Positions 48,150 to 60,720 of a DNA stretch of 64,000 nt are shown piece after piece. The stretch's first letter is position 1. Each line of letters opens with the position of its first letter. The notes below the pieces were generated by a model. The model saw nothing but the letters and a program-made list of their open reading frames with translations. It did no database searches and was not told the origin of the DNA. The stretch comes from Phycomyces blakesleeanus NRRL 1555(-) (taxonomy: Eukaryota > Mucoromycota > Mucoromycetes > Mucorales > Phycomycetaceae): positions 186,001 through 250,000 of the forward strand of contig NW_017265144.1 in NCBI RefSeq assembly GCF_001638985.1. The letters run 5' to 3'. The translations under genes were made by a program, and so were the position numbers.

Positions 48150-48320
48150 CTCTTTAATAAACAACACTCTCACAGTATCTACTTTTTCTAATCTTAAGAT
48201 ACTAACCCAAGATTAGTTCCGAACATCTCGTATATTTTTTTATTTTTTTTTAATAGATAACACTCTCACAGTATCTATTTTTTCTAAAATTGAGATACTA
48301 ATCCAAAATCAATCCCAAAT
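48150..48320. repeat. Two ~75-bp direct repeats, each with an internal hairpin
   Basis: Copies at 48150-48224 and 48247-48320 share AACACTCTCACAGTATCTA and, after a T-rich spacer, the pairing partner AGATACTAA. Each copy can fold through AGTATCT/AGATACT. Confidence 0.65.
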
Positions 48321-51300
48321 ACCTTAATTGCAATACAGTATAATATTTAAATAAAATTATAGTTGGAATAAGAGGGTCAATTACTTGTTATAAAATAATA
48401 ATAAAAAATCAAAAACTAATTGAAAGCTTATAAAAAAGCAAAAAAGTAAAGTAAAATAAAATAATTAACTTAAATTTCAAATGCCCAGTCTTTTTGGTAG
48501 ATTGTAGAGCATGTTTGGAACTCAAACGGTCTAAGCTGTTTTTAGTAATTTAAAAACACCTGGGAGCGTGGCATTTTTGTGAGGCTAGCAATTCTCCTAC
48601 ACAAAAAAAAATGCGGCGGTGTTTCAATATTTTATTTCTCCTAATGTCGTATAATCAAAAAAGCAAAATTTTATGACTTCGGGATTAGAAGCTTACTTTA
48701 GAAAAAAATAGTACTAAACGGCCTATTTTTTATGTGCTACAAATAAAGTAGCAAAAAAAGATCGGCAAATGAAAATTAAATAATTGGATTTCACATATAT
48801 TTTTATTTGGAATTAGGACCTTGGATACATCATATAAAATATTATAAAATATACACTCTTAAACATAGAAATGCTCCATGTTAATAAATAAATATAAATA
48901 TTTGGATTTGTGGGTTTGACATCTGTTTAATTCCCAAATACAGCTGTCGATTCCACATGTAATTTTTTTTTCTCAATTGTGTGAAATAAAACCCGCATGT
49001 TTATTTTTTTTATTATATACTTTGGTATTATTGATTTACTATCATAATAATTAATTGGATAAATGGGAATTATTATTATTATTAAAAAAAAAAGAGAGAG
49101 AGAGAGAAAAGCCATGTTTGATGTATATATAGATTATCGATTCGTTTTCTTGCTTTTATTCGTCTTCTTTTCTCTTGAATATTAATATTATAAATTTTTA
49201 TTTAAAGAAAGATAAAATATGTTACAGATTTTATATTATATTATGTAGGTTACTAATGAATGCCATTCACAATCCTACGGTGATAATAATAAGAATGGTA
49301 ATAATAACGCCAACACCAAACCACAGTAAGAGTAACAACAATAAAGATGCCGGTTCTCTCTCTTTTTTTTTTTTTTTTTTCTGTAGCTGTAACAGAAAGA
49401 GAAAAAAAAACCGCGGCTTAAAGAAATAAGGATTAGTCTGACCAGAAACTGAATTAAAGAAAGCCTCTTTTGTTAATTTGTTCCATAGAAAAGGACACAA
49501 GATTTCAATTTAATTTAATTTAATTTAATTTAATTTTTGTCTCTCTTGGCTGTTGTTGGTGTGCAAAAAAAAAAAAAAAAAAAAAAAAAACAGTAAATAA
49601 AATAAAATAAAGACAACCAATAAAAGTACACGCCATAACTTTTTCTTATGAAATTCCATTTTGTCTTTATGTTTCTTGTACCTTTTTTATCCTAAGAGAG
49701 AGGATGATTGGTGGTTGATAAAAAAATATGTATGTAATATATATATATATATATATTTCTTTCTTTCTTCTATATGTACAAATCACACGCATAAAATTAA
49801 AATAACATCGTAGGTTGTAAAAATATTCGGAATCTTCTTTTAAAAGAGTCAAAGATTTATCTGGCCTGACTTGTTTGATTTCTTGATGTCTCTCTCTTTA
49901 AATGGCAACACTGCTCAATCTACACACTATACTACACTAACACTATTAATAAAAATAATATAAATATAAATATAATTGGCTTCTAACGAATTCAATTTTA
50001 TAATAAATATATCTTTTTTTATTTATTTAATAGATAGTAAAAAAAAATAAAAAATAAAAAAAATGGAGTAATACAAGTACACAGGTACAAATATATACAT
50101 ACACATAAAAGAAAAAATAAATATTAAATCAAAGCATTTGCAAGATTCTTATAAAATCTTACCAAAACAAAGAACATTTGATCAAATTACTATGAATTTT
50201 GTATAAAAAAAAAAAGAGAGAGAGAGAAAGATAGTTGTATATATAATTATCATCATTATTACACTTTGATAATATTGTATCAGATAATATTAAATAGTAC
50301 TGTTGTTATTGTTACTGAGTGGATATTGATATGGATTTTAATCTAGTTCATTTTCCAACTATAGTGTGTGTGTGTGTGTTTGGATTTAATATATCTTAGG
50401 CTTGTATACTATAGAAATGACATCAAATAACCAGTTTGATACATGTTTTAATACTGTTTTTTCTTTCTTTCTTTCTGCTAAGCCCAAGCTATCCTTTTTA
50501 TGTGTCTATTGTGTGTGTGAATTGGTAAATTAGTATTATTTGCTTATGAACTATATGGCTTTATTTATTTATTATTATTTTTGGAGAGGAGATATATTGA
50601 ATATTTTGTTCAAATAAATGCGGATTGAGCAAGTGTTAATTATACCTACATATCATGTACCTGCGCAAAGTCCAACAAGAAATAAACAAAGAAGACGCTA
50701 ACATAGCTACATAGCTACACAAATGAGCAAATACGCCCTCGTCCTGGCCCCTCCTCCTCCCTTTCTTTTTTTTTGTTTTGCCTCACATTCCCTTTCTTTT
50801 CTTCTTACCCTATCATCTCCCATTTCCTCCTCTCTTCTCTTACCCTGTAGGAATAGGGAATGGGGAAAAAAAAGGGTTATATATCAAAAGAAGGTTTGCA
50901 TGAATGCATTTAGTTTCCCTTTATAAATTTGTTCTTTTAAGGCTGTCAACTTTTATATACTATGCTTTTTTATTGGCTGGAATAAAAACAAAAAAAAAAA
51001 AAAGGTAGAAATGAGGGGAGGCATAAATGTGGGGTTTATTCTTTATTTTTTCTAGTCTTTTTGCAATTAGCTTTAATGTTCATAAAGGGGATTTTACAAC
51101 AATTGCAAGGGTCTTTTTTGTGTATCTATATAAATATAAAGTATGCCCGTTTGTTTGCTATGTATTTGTTAGTCTATTTTTAAAAAAAAAGATATAGCAA
51201 CAAACAAGAAAAGGTTCATTCCGGAAATGGTATTCTTCTATTGATCTATTGATAGAGGCAATACATTAAATATCCTTTTTTATTTGTTTTAGCAAAAATT

Positions 51301-51345
51301 GAAAATACATAAATAATATGCATGGAGTATATAAGAAAAGGAAAG

Positions 51346-51464
51346 CTAATCCATCAACCATTCATGTCCTACTCCAGTAAAATCGACTCTGCATAGTCCT
51401 GATACTGCTCCACTCGCAAGCCAAGGAGAAGCAAATCTATTAGGGTTCCAGGCAACCTATTTAT

Positions 51465-51504
<40 letters not shown>

Positions 51505-53628
51505 GTTGATAAAGACTTACTCTGCTTATGAGATAATAAGCTTCGACAAATCGGTTACGTGTAGGAAGAAACTTGTTAAAATCACATTCCTGCAAAATAA
51601 ATAATAATAAGAAAATCATGCTATCATTTGTATATAATGTTTATTACCATAGCACGAACGCCATCTACATAAGTATACTTGTTTGTATCTTTATCATAAA
51701 GCAGTGCGTAGACCATTCTTTGAGTTTGTTGCTATAAGAATATAAATAAATAAAGAGTAAATATATGCATATAATGCATCTCTATGTATGTACGGAATGA
51801 ATGACTTTTTTTTTTATTTACCATTCCTTTTCTTCGAAGTTGATGTACATTGAGGATTCGAACCATTCCATCTGCACTCGAGGCAGCAAGGAATGTGTGT
51901 GGCTCGCAAGTGCTCATGTCCCACAATTTCCCAACACTGTCGAAAAAGCGAGTGCCGGTTTTGAAATAATCAGTATTGCCTGTGTGCGTAGCATGCAACA
52001 TATTATCTGCATCATTGTGACAGATATTATCTGATTGTGGCATCCATACAGCTTTATACATAATAGCTACACAAATTTATTTATTTTTAAAAAAAAAAAA
52101 GATTTGAGAAGTTTGAGTGATTAAACTTTATTTTGTATTATTATTCAAACTTACCTCTTGAACGTGCAAAAGTCATGTTGATAAAAGGATCTTTAGAGTT
52201 GCAGATCTTCATATAGCCGTCCAGACTAGTACTGATGTATTCAACCGGATCTACCATGCCACGCCAAACCAGACCACTGATTGCAGAATCATGAACAATC
52301 GTGTTCAAGATAATACTATCCGATTGAGCCGCCTTGTCGTCTTTCTTTAATCCCTTTTTCAAAGCCGTCTTTGCATCCCAGATAATAATTTGTCCTAGAT
52401 ATTTTTTTTTATTTTTATTTTTATTTATTTATTTATTTATTTAATTATTTTGGTTATAAATTCTCACCAGAATAGGTACCACAGGATATACGAGAATCTC
52501 CAGCCCATGAGAGAACAGTGGGTTTAATGGCTGGGGCATGGAATACACACCGAGCCTCTCTGATCTGCACTTTATTTATTTATTTGATATTGAATTTTTT
52601 TTTGTTTTTTTTTTTATTATTATTTCGTTGTGCTTACTGTAAACTGTTTGTGAGTCTTTTACTTTCGGGTGGAGTGCTCTGATGGCCTCTGGATGTGGAA
52701 TAACCAAAGCTCGAGGCATTGAATCGCCAAATGCTGCAGCCAAGATACCCAGTTTTGGCAGCACATTTGGATCAGTACTTTCTACAGTCTTTTAAATATA
52801 AACATAAATATAAATAAAGACAAATAAAGATTATACCTCTTCATAGGCACCGTATGGACACCATTTTGCATCAATTACAACACCATAGTCATGAAGTAAA
52901 CACATATCAAGCACAGGTACTCTCTGGGCTCCTTTGACAGAAAGATCAAAGCGCCAGATTTGGATACAATTGAGATATGATCCGGTTGGTTGGTGTAAAT
53001 CAAGAGAGTGTAGTTCAGGATATGGAGACTTGTAGCCAGCAACGGCAAGATAATGAATATCCGGATGGCTATCTTTTGATGGTGTCTTTGGACAGAAATC
53101 AAGACTCCAGATTGAACAGCCGGTATTCAATACAAAGCCCTTTTTGTAATCCATATAACTATCTACATTTTAGCCAAAAGATTAAGTAAAACACTAAATA
53201 TAAATAAATAAATAAATAAATAAATAAATTTACCTAAGCATACTGATTCTCTGGTCTTTATCTTGATATTTGCTTTGGTTGATATACCCACAGTGACATC
53301 AATAGGTTCTGTTTCTTCTGGTAGATAAGCAAGTGCTTCACTTGTAAAAATATTATTTTATTTTATCTTTATTTCTTAAAGAGGGTTGGATAATAAACTC
53401 TGCAATAAACATAAATTATTTGGCTAACCTGTGAGAGACGACTTTGTAATCAGTTGCTAATGCATGTACATTGTCATAAGTTGTGTATTGGCCATCCAGA
53501 AGATCCGGCAAGAGACGTTCTTTTGCTGGACCTTCATAGTCAGTTTCAATCGATGATCCTGGTGTTTTGCTTCTAAAGAGTCTTTCTACCGTCAACTTTT
53601 TCTTTTTTGGTAGTGTTTGTGATGTCAT
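51346..53628 (-). CDS. TFIIIC subunit, WD-repeat type (GTF3C2/Tfc6-like)
   Basis: Ten exons: 53628-53429, 53340-53234, 53162-52837, 52788-52663, 52564-52468, 52394-52155, 52066-51822, 51731-51648, 51589-51521, 51456-51346; frame holds throughout, 534 aa. A short basic N-terminus (MTSQTLPKKKKLTVERLFRS) leads into a beta-propeller: LNTGCSIWSLDFCPKTPSKD, HYLAVAGYKSPYPELHSL, CIQIWRFDLSVKGAQRVPVL, GVVIDAKWCPYGAYEE, IIIWDAKTALKKG, and the final VAWNPNRFASPWLASGAVSG. These blocks agree best with the WD subunit of RNA polymerase III factor TFIIIC (human GTF3C2, yeast Tfc6), part of the B-box-binding tauB module. The identification is from remembered family style, so a different WD protein is possible. 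Fungal Tfc6 is often longer at the N-terminus. Intron 9 contains an (ATCA)n tract. Confidence 0.72.
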
Positions 53629-55161
53629 TTGTCTCTCTGTGATGTACAATGTACAATATAATATGTGTGTTTATAGATGGATATAATATTTGACGTGTTG
53701 TCTGTGTATTGTATATATGATTTACAATACAATAAATAACTATATTATAAAATTATAAACGAATAGTGTTGTAGTATTGTATGTCAAATATAATTTTATT
53801 CATTCAATCAAAGTGACTTGCAAAAGTTGAAATAATTTTTTTTTATTGTATAAAAGATTGTTGGGTTCAAAATAAATAAATAAATAAATAAAAACACCAC
53901 TTTTGATTTCATTTTCTTCTATTCTTTCTTTCTATTATTCTTCTTTTTGGCTTGATGATTTTGTTCTTTACATGAATTAATGATAGCAAAAAAATAAAAT
54001 AAAATGCTGTTTTGTAATGGGTAAGCAAATCATTTCTTTTTCTTTTTTTCTTTATATAAAACCAAAACCCACAAGTTTTGTCAGGTGGATCATCGAGTTT
54101 ACTTTCTTTTCTTTATTTTCTCTCTCTTTTTCTCTTTTGAGCCAAAGAACAGAAGATGTAAAGAAAAGATAAAAAAACTCAACTTACCAGATGGTTCACC
54201 GTTACACTCGTGGAATAATAAAAATGGTCGTCTCGACTGCCGGCCTACTGTTCTAGCGGGCTTGCGACTGAGATGGCTTCGCTTCAATAGAGTTGAAGCC
54301 GGTTCTTTTACGGTGAAGTCACCCTAAAATTTTGTGGCCGTCTTCTTAGTTATGAAGCAAACATCTTTCTCTTTAAAAAAAATTTTTTTTTTATTTATTT
54401 TATTATGAAATGTAAAGAAAAAAAAAAAGCTCATTTTGTCTTTATAGGTCCTTTTTTTCCCATCAACTCATCAAAATGAAAACAAGCCACACTACACTGG
54501 AAAGAAGAGAGATAGATAGATAGATAGATAGATAAAAAATTAATTAATTAATTAGCTGTAATTTTTCTTTTATTTCAATGAAATAAAAATAATAAAAAAT
54601 TGTTTATTTATTTTCTCGGCCCTTGCATAAAATAAGGAATTTTGTATTTATATATATATATATATTTTAAGTATTTCCCTATCTATATTCAAGGTGTGTG
54701 CCTGTTTATGAGTCTGTGCTGTTTGTCTTTCTTGATTGAGTGAATGAATGGGTTGGCGTTCGTTCATATGTTGTGCTGTTTTGAGTGCTTTACTTGTTTG
54801 TGCCTGTGCTTGTGCTTGTGTTTGTGTTTGTGGTTGATTATTTATACATACAAAATTACAATAATAGTAATAAATATATATAGAATAACGAATACACGAT
54901 TGTCACCCATTTTTTTTTTATTTTATTTTATTTATTTTAAACTACAATATAAAATATAAAAAATATTAAGCAATCGGTGCACCTGTAATCTGTACAACAC
55001 TCAAAAATCCCAATAAAGAAAGAACGGGATACGTCAAGATTTAATTTTTTTTTTCTTTTTATTATATATTTCTTTACTGTTGTCTTTATTTATATACAAA
55101 ATATACAAAATATATATATATTTGCCACTCGCACGCACACAGATAGCACATTCTCTCTCTC

Positions 55162-55196
<35 letters not shown>

Positions 55197-55318
55197 AATA
55201 AATAAAAGATCCAAGTTTATCTACAAAAGCATCAAAACACAAAGTTCTTTTTCTTCTTCTATTTTTTATTTCTTTCTTCTTTCACTCACCTTTCTGTTAA
55301 ACGATTGCCTAACTTTGT
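53629..55318. other. Divergent intergenic region with simple repeats
   Basis: Upstream of two divergent genes. It contains (GATA)n at about 54512-54535, (TA)n at about 54650-54665, a GTGCTT/GTGTTT repeat at about 54800-54832, and an A/T homopolymer of about 30 T at 55163-55192. No gene is supported. Confidence 0.5.
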
Positions 55319-58004
55319 ATGCCATTGTCACTGCACAACTACGACACCCAACCATGGTCCCTAACCAATGTACCCGAATTAAAGTCTCTGCTTACCTTTC
55401 CAGTCCACCAAATTGAGATTCCAGACGACTGCCTAGATGGCGGAACAGACAGCGACACCTCATCAAGAAAATCGGATTCAGGAATGGACATCGTCGCAGC
55501 AATCCCAACCTCACAAACCAAACCCAACACACAAACATACACCAATGACTCTCTGAGTGATATCATTTGTGGCGAGAATATTATGCACCACCATCAAGAG
55601 GATGTCAATAATAATAATATTCTTATCTCAGATCAATCGATTGAATTCAAATCTGACCTCTTGACCACAATGCCGAAACCGCCCTATTCACACCAATTGG
55701 AATCAAACCACACCACAACCAACACTGCCCATAGTCATAGTCATAGCACTCAAAAGCCTTTTACAGTCAAATCAAAAAAGGACACGCCTGATGTATTATG
55801 GTAAGTCCTTTTTTTTTATATTTATTTATTGTTATCTAATTATATATATATTTAAAAAAAAATATTATTATTATATTAGGGTTCCTGCAAATAAACATCC
55901 TCAGATCGCCCCAGCCGAGTACGCTACTTGGATAAAGACCCACGATCACATACAATCAAAAGGTGCAGATGTTCGTCGCCAACGTTCCAAATTATCGGCA
56001 TCTTTTGTGACCGCCACTGATTCTCAAATCACTTTGGACAATACAACCATCTCAATCAACAATGGTATACATACATACATACATACATACACAGTGCATT
56101 CAGCCACAGCATTAAAATCAATCAATCAATAAGTGAATGAAACTAAAGTAAATCTTATTTTATTTGCTCTAGAACCTTTGGACGATTGTGCACATCCACC
56201 TCGGGTACTGTGTCATTCAGCCCCACCTGAATCTGCAGGGGCTACCTTAAAAGTACAATCAACGCCAGACCTATTAACCTCAAATTCTTCTTCTTCTTCT
56301 TCTTCTTCTGCTGCTGCTGCTGCTGTTGCTGTTGCTGCTTCTTTGAATACAAATGCAGATGCAGATACAAATGCAGATGCAAATGCAGATGCAAATATAA
56401 ATGTTGCTGATTCATTTGTTGATACTGCTGCTGCTTTTATTACCTATGGCGAATTGGCTGACTGGGCTACAGCGGTTTCCGAGTGGGCAGACAAAGTAGA
56501 ACAAGATAATGTAGAACAAATAGAAAACCCAAAAAGTGATGAAAATCTTACCCCCCAAAAAAGTATTACATGTGAGCAAGTGGATCTATCCCGATTACAC
56601 ACACCCATCCATATTCATACAGACTCCCGCCCACCGTTACACCGTCCAGTGTCTGCACCTCCACTATCAACATCATCCACATCATCCACATCATCAACCT
56701 CATCAACCTCATCCACATCCTCTACATCAACCTTTTGTTCTGATTCTACATCATTGCCATCACAATCATCACAATCATTGGATTCAGTGTCATCTGGCCC
56801 AAATTCATCCACAACCTTATTAAACTCATCATCGTCTCTATCCAGTAACAATACACCGACATCCTCATGCACGTCTATATCAACATCAGCCTCATTAAAC
56901 ACAGAGAGTACAGAAATCCTGGTCCGCAAACCTAAAAACCTCTGTCGCTCCTTTTCTGACCGTCTCTCGATTTCAACTCACTCCAAATCATCTTCTGGCC
57001 TCCAATGGCTTAAAAATATCTTTTCCGAAAAAAACAAGGCCGTCCTCGGATCTCGTCCACCCTCAATACACTCAATACACTCAATCGAGACCAAAAAGTC
57101 AAGAAACAGCTATGCCAACAACAAGAAAAATATTAATGATAATGATAATGACAAAACACAGTTGCTACAAACTAGCCCTAAAAACAATGAACCAAAGAAA
57201 AAAGGTGGGTTGGCGGCCTTCTTTTTCCCTATTCTTCGGAAACCACCCGCCCCTTCAAAGTCAAGGCCAACAATACCCAAGAGCCGTCCGGTATCCTACG
57301 CATCAACAATCGCCAACCCAAGCACCTATCGACAGATACCGGTGTACGGAGGAAGCAACCGGCTGGCAACCCACGTCGAACGTGCCATGTACCGGCTCTC
57401 GCACAAGAAACTGACGAGTACCAGCAGTATCCGCCGCCCGCTTCACGACCAAGTCCTTATATCCAATCTGATGTTCTGGTATCTGTCGATCGTCAGCCCC
57501 AACTATACACCATCCCATTCCACGACCTCCAACCACACCAATCATCAAACGACCACCTATTATCCTCGTCGTAGACCACAATACAACGCTAACAACAACA
57601 ACAGCGGGGGTATTATTATTATTGGTATGGGTACTGCTGCTGATGTTCCTCCTCATCACAGACCTGGCGCGAGTGCCAATAGCCTTGGAGTCACTGGAAC
57701 AATCCTGAATCGTAAAAAGAAAGAAGATCGCTACAAACCAATCCCAAACATCCAATACACCAAACCAACTCCTCCTCCACGCAAGACACCGATCCGAACA
57801 AAAATGGCCAATGACCTTTACACTACTTGTAATGATTACAATACTACCAACCTTAATAGTGTCCGTACTCCCCGTACATATCCCTACACCCATAATAATT
57901 CTAATTCTAATGACAAGGATAATGAAGACAATGAGGAGGATGAGGAGGATGATGAACTAGCATTAGTGTATTATAAAAACAGACATCAAAATCATACATC
58001 ATAA
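55319..58004 (+). CDS. Serine-rich low-complexity protein, function unknown
   Basis: Three exons, 55319-55800, 55880-56064 and 56173-58004, total 832 aa. Only the piece across the first joint looks conserved: WVPANKHPQIAPAEYATWI, then VRRQRSKLSASFV. I recall a similar short P-A-x-x-HP-x-IAP...RR..S.LS element in other fungal disordered proteins, without a known function. The rest is disordered: runs of Ser, Ala and Asn-Ala-Asp (about residues 262-305), SST repeats, PxxP stretches (KPTPPPRKTP) and an acidic patch (DEDNEEDEEDDE-like) near the end. No signal peptide, transmembrane segment or catalytic motif. A scaffold or signalling adaptor role would be a guess. The start is the first ATG in frame. 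Confidence 0.68.
56285..56735 (+). repeat. In-frame trinucleotide and 6/9-bp coding repeats
   Basis: Sequential (TCT)n, (GCT)n, GCAGATGCAAAT-type and TCATCCACA-type runs encode Ser, Ala, Asn-Ala-Asp and Ser-Ser-Thr repeats within exon 3 of the serine-rich gene. Confidence 0.85.
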
Positions 58005-58117
58005 AAAAAAACACCTATACATGTATATATTAAATATATAAAAGTTGTATACCATTACTTTTACAACTCTATGTATACAATTATATTAATCCTTCTTTTC
58101 ATTTTACTTTAATTTGC

Positions 58118-58156
<39 letters not shown>

Positions 58157-58871
58157 CATACACTCACTCGACTACTTTATTTTTTTATTTTTTTTTACAA
58201 TTTTTCTTTATCATGGTCAATTTCCTGTTTGGTTATCAATACCCATGGAGATACCTATATTTCTTCTTTCTTTTTCTTTTTCTTTTATATATATATATAT
58301 TTTTTTATATATATTTTTGCATAATAAAATCATATTAATATCAAAGCAAAGAACAAGTAAAGAAGAAAAACAAAACAGAAATCTTAATTTTTTGAAACAT
58401 TACATTGGACTTCAATATGAATGCCCTTTTTTGTATATATATATATTTTATCTGGCTGAGCGCCAAAAGATTTTTCCCAATAAAAAAAAAAAAAAAAAAA
58501 AAAAGCACACACACATATGTAAATGACGTAAAATAAAATATAGGGTTTACATATGTATGTATATTAGAGTGTGTATATATACTTCTTCTTCTTCTTTTTG
58601 ACTAGAGTGGACTGTAGTGGACTGTAGTGGAGTTGAAAAGAAAGAAGAAAGAGAGGGAATAGAGGGAGGTAAGAAAGGGGGAGGGAGTAGGAGGAGGAGT
58701 TGTGAAGTAATAAAATAAAATAATTAATAATATTATTATACAATATTTTGTATTTGTATTATAATTTCATTTTATTGTTATTACTATAGCTATTTTTATT
58801 TTATTTTATTTTATTTTTTCTATTGTTATTTATTTTTATTTTTATTTTTTTTTGGTAATCCATCCTTCATC
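58005..58871. other. Intergenic region
   Basis: AT-rich spacer between two plus-strand genes, with a (TA)n run at about 58121-58151, poly(A) at about 58480-58504 and a purine-rich GGGAGG tract at about 58640-58700. No gene seen. Confidence 0.45.
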
Positions 58872-60720
58872 ATGGGTAATAGTGCATCCAAGAAGAGCAG
58901 CAAGAAAGATAGACGTGCGACAAAGAGCATGCCCCCGCCCACTCGGCTGGAGCATCATCTTGCACCAGACAATGAAAACAGCACAAACACCACACACTCC
59001 GTGAGCTCTATCCTCATCACCTCACAACACCGCCAATCCCTACCTGCCCGATCTGGATCAACTCAACAACAACCATCCGCACTCTCAGCCCTCAATCCAG
59101 ACTACCCTGTTCACAACAAAGACATACCCAAGATCCTTACCTCTCCTCCCACATCCGCCGGCTCAGACGACCAGACCAATCAACAGCAGAACCAAGACAC
59201 TGTGCATGCCCAGGATCCTTTTCATGGCAAGGTGGCCCATCCTCAGCAACACAAGCTTCTTTCGCAATCAGACTTCTGGCCCCCACAGCAGCCGAATGGA
59301 ACCAATGCCGGAGGTTCACAGACCCTGGGCTCAGATACCCTAGACGTCGACGCTAACCAACTCACGGTTGGATCGATCAACCAACTGACGGCCACATCTA
59401 TGGCCAGTGTCGGTGCACGCTATGCAACAACTGCCCAGATTGACGACTACATCTCTCGTCTCCTTGAGGCCGGATACACTTCAAAAGTGCCAAAGCAACT
59501 CTGTCTCAAGAACGCCGAAGTCAATGCCATCTGTCGCACCTCTATGGAAATCTTCCTTAGTCAGCCGGTATGTAACAATAACAATAACAAATTCATAATC
59601 TAACACTTGATACTTAACAATTTAATTTTTTTTTTAAAAAAAAAAAAATATATATATATAATGCTTCGTTTTGATATAAACGATACATAAAGTCGTTATT
59701 GGAGTTGTCACCTCCAGTAAAGGTTGTTGGAGACACTCATGGTCAATACACTGATTTGATCCGACTATTTGAAATGGGTGGATTCCCTCCAAGCTCAAAC
59801 TACCTCTTTCTCGGTGATTATGTCGATCGTGGCAAACAAAGTCTGGAAACCATGCTTCTATTGCTGTGCTACAAGATTAAATATCCCGAAAACTTCTTTT
59901 TGCTGCGCGGCAATCACGAATGTGCCAATGTTACAAAAGGTATATTAAACCATACAAGGAATATGGTGGTGATAATGAATATACATATCCTATGTATTTG
60001 TTACAAAAGAAAGAGAAGGAAGCCATTATCATCATTGTTGTTATTTGGGGGGATTTTGTGTGGGGTTATAATGTTTGACAAGCTCAAAAACCAAAAAAAT
60101 TAAACTAGTAATACAAAATGATTAACAACAACAACAAAAAATATATATATTCTTTTTTGATTTTGATTTTAGTGTATGGATTTTATGATGAATGCAAGCG
60201 ACGATTGAGCCCAAAGATGTGGCGTACATTTATCGACGTCTTCAATACCCTGCCCATTGCTGGCCTGGTAGCTGGAAAGATCTTCTGTGTTCACGGCGGC
60301 CTGTCTCCATCGCTACACAACATGGATGAGATCCGCAGTATCCAACGCCCGACAGATGTACCAGATTATGGACTGCTCAATGATCTGCTCTGGGCCGATC
60401 CTTCAGAAGTCACGGTCGACTGGGAAGACAACGAGCGCGGTGTGTCCTATTGCTTTGGTAAGAAGGTGATCAACGAGTTCCTGGCCAAGTTCGATCTCGA
60501 CCTTGTGTGTCGTGCGCACATGGTGGTCGAGGATGGATACGAGTTCTTCAACGACCGTACATTGGTCACCGTCTTCTCCGCCCCAAACTATTGCGGCGAG
60601 TTTGACAACTTTGGTGCAATCATGAGCGTCAGTGAAGAACTCTTGTGTAGCTTTGAGCTCCTCACACCTGCAGACCACCCACTTGCAAAAGAGCGCCTGA
60701 AGAATAAGAACAAAAGGTAA
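58872..60720 (+). CDS. PPZ1: Ser/Thr protein phosphatase of the PPZ type
   Basis: Three exons, 58872-59567, 59693-59939 and 60173-60720, total 496 aa. The N-terminus [15 protein letters not shown] carries the N-myristoylation signal and basic start of yeast Ppz. A disordered Ser/Gln-rich region (to about residue 190) precedes the PP1-like catalytic domain with the metal-binding set [30 protein letters not shown] and [11 protein letters not shown], then [14 protein letters not shown] and [13 protein letters not shown]. The Met in RAHMVVED and the linker style agree with PPZ rather than PP1. PPZ is a fungal-specific phosphatase acting in salt tolerance, K+ transport and cell integrity, held back by Hal3-type inhibitors. 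The last exon may be spliced: GT at 60718 and AG at 60801-60802 would replace the terminal stop with SAITQGSR, ending at 60827. Confidence 0.93.

Larger units (their letters stand above)
47333..51345. other. 4-kb gene-poor, repeat-rich region
   Basis: No supported gene. It contains the GTGTG minisatellite (47880-48050), a paired hairpin direct repeat (48150-48320), a (TTTAA)n run (about 49508-49540), poly(T) at about 49361-49380 and poly(A) at about 49565-49590, and short (GA)n runs. A 103-codon frame at 47440-47751 is not convincing. Confidence 0.5.

Noticed and set aside
51843..51860. GATTCGAACC, resembling a reverse-strand tRNA B-box
   Set aside because: It lies inside a coding exon (GMVRILNVHQL) and no tRNA cloverleaf can be drawn around it.
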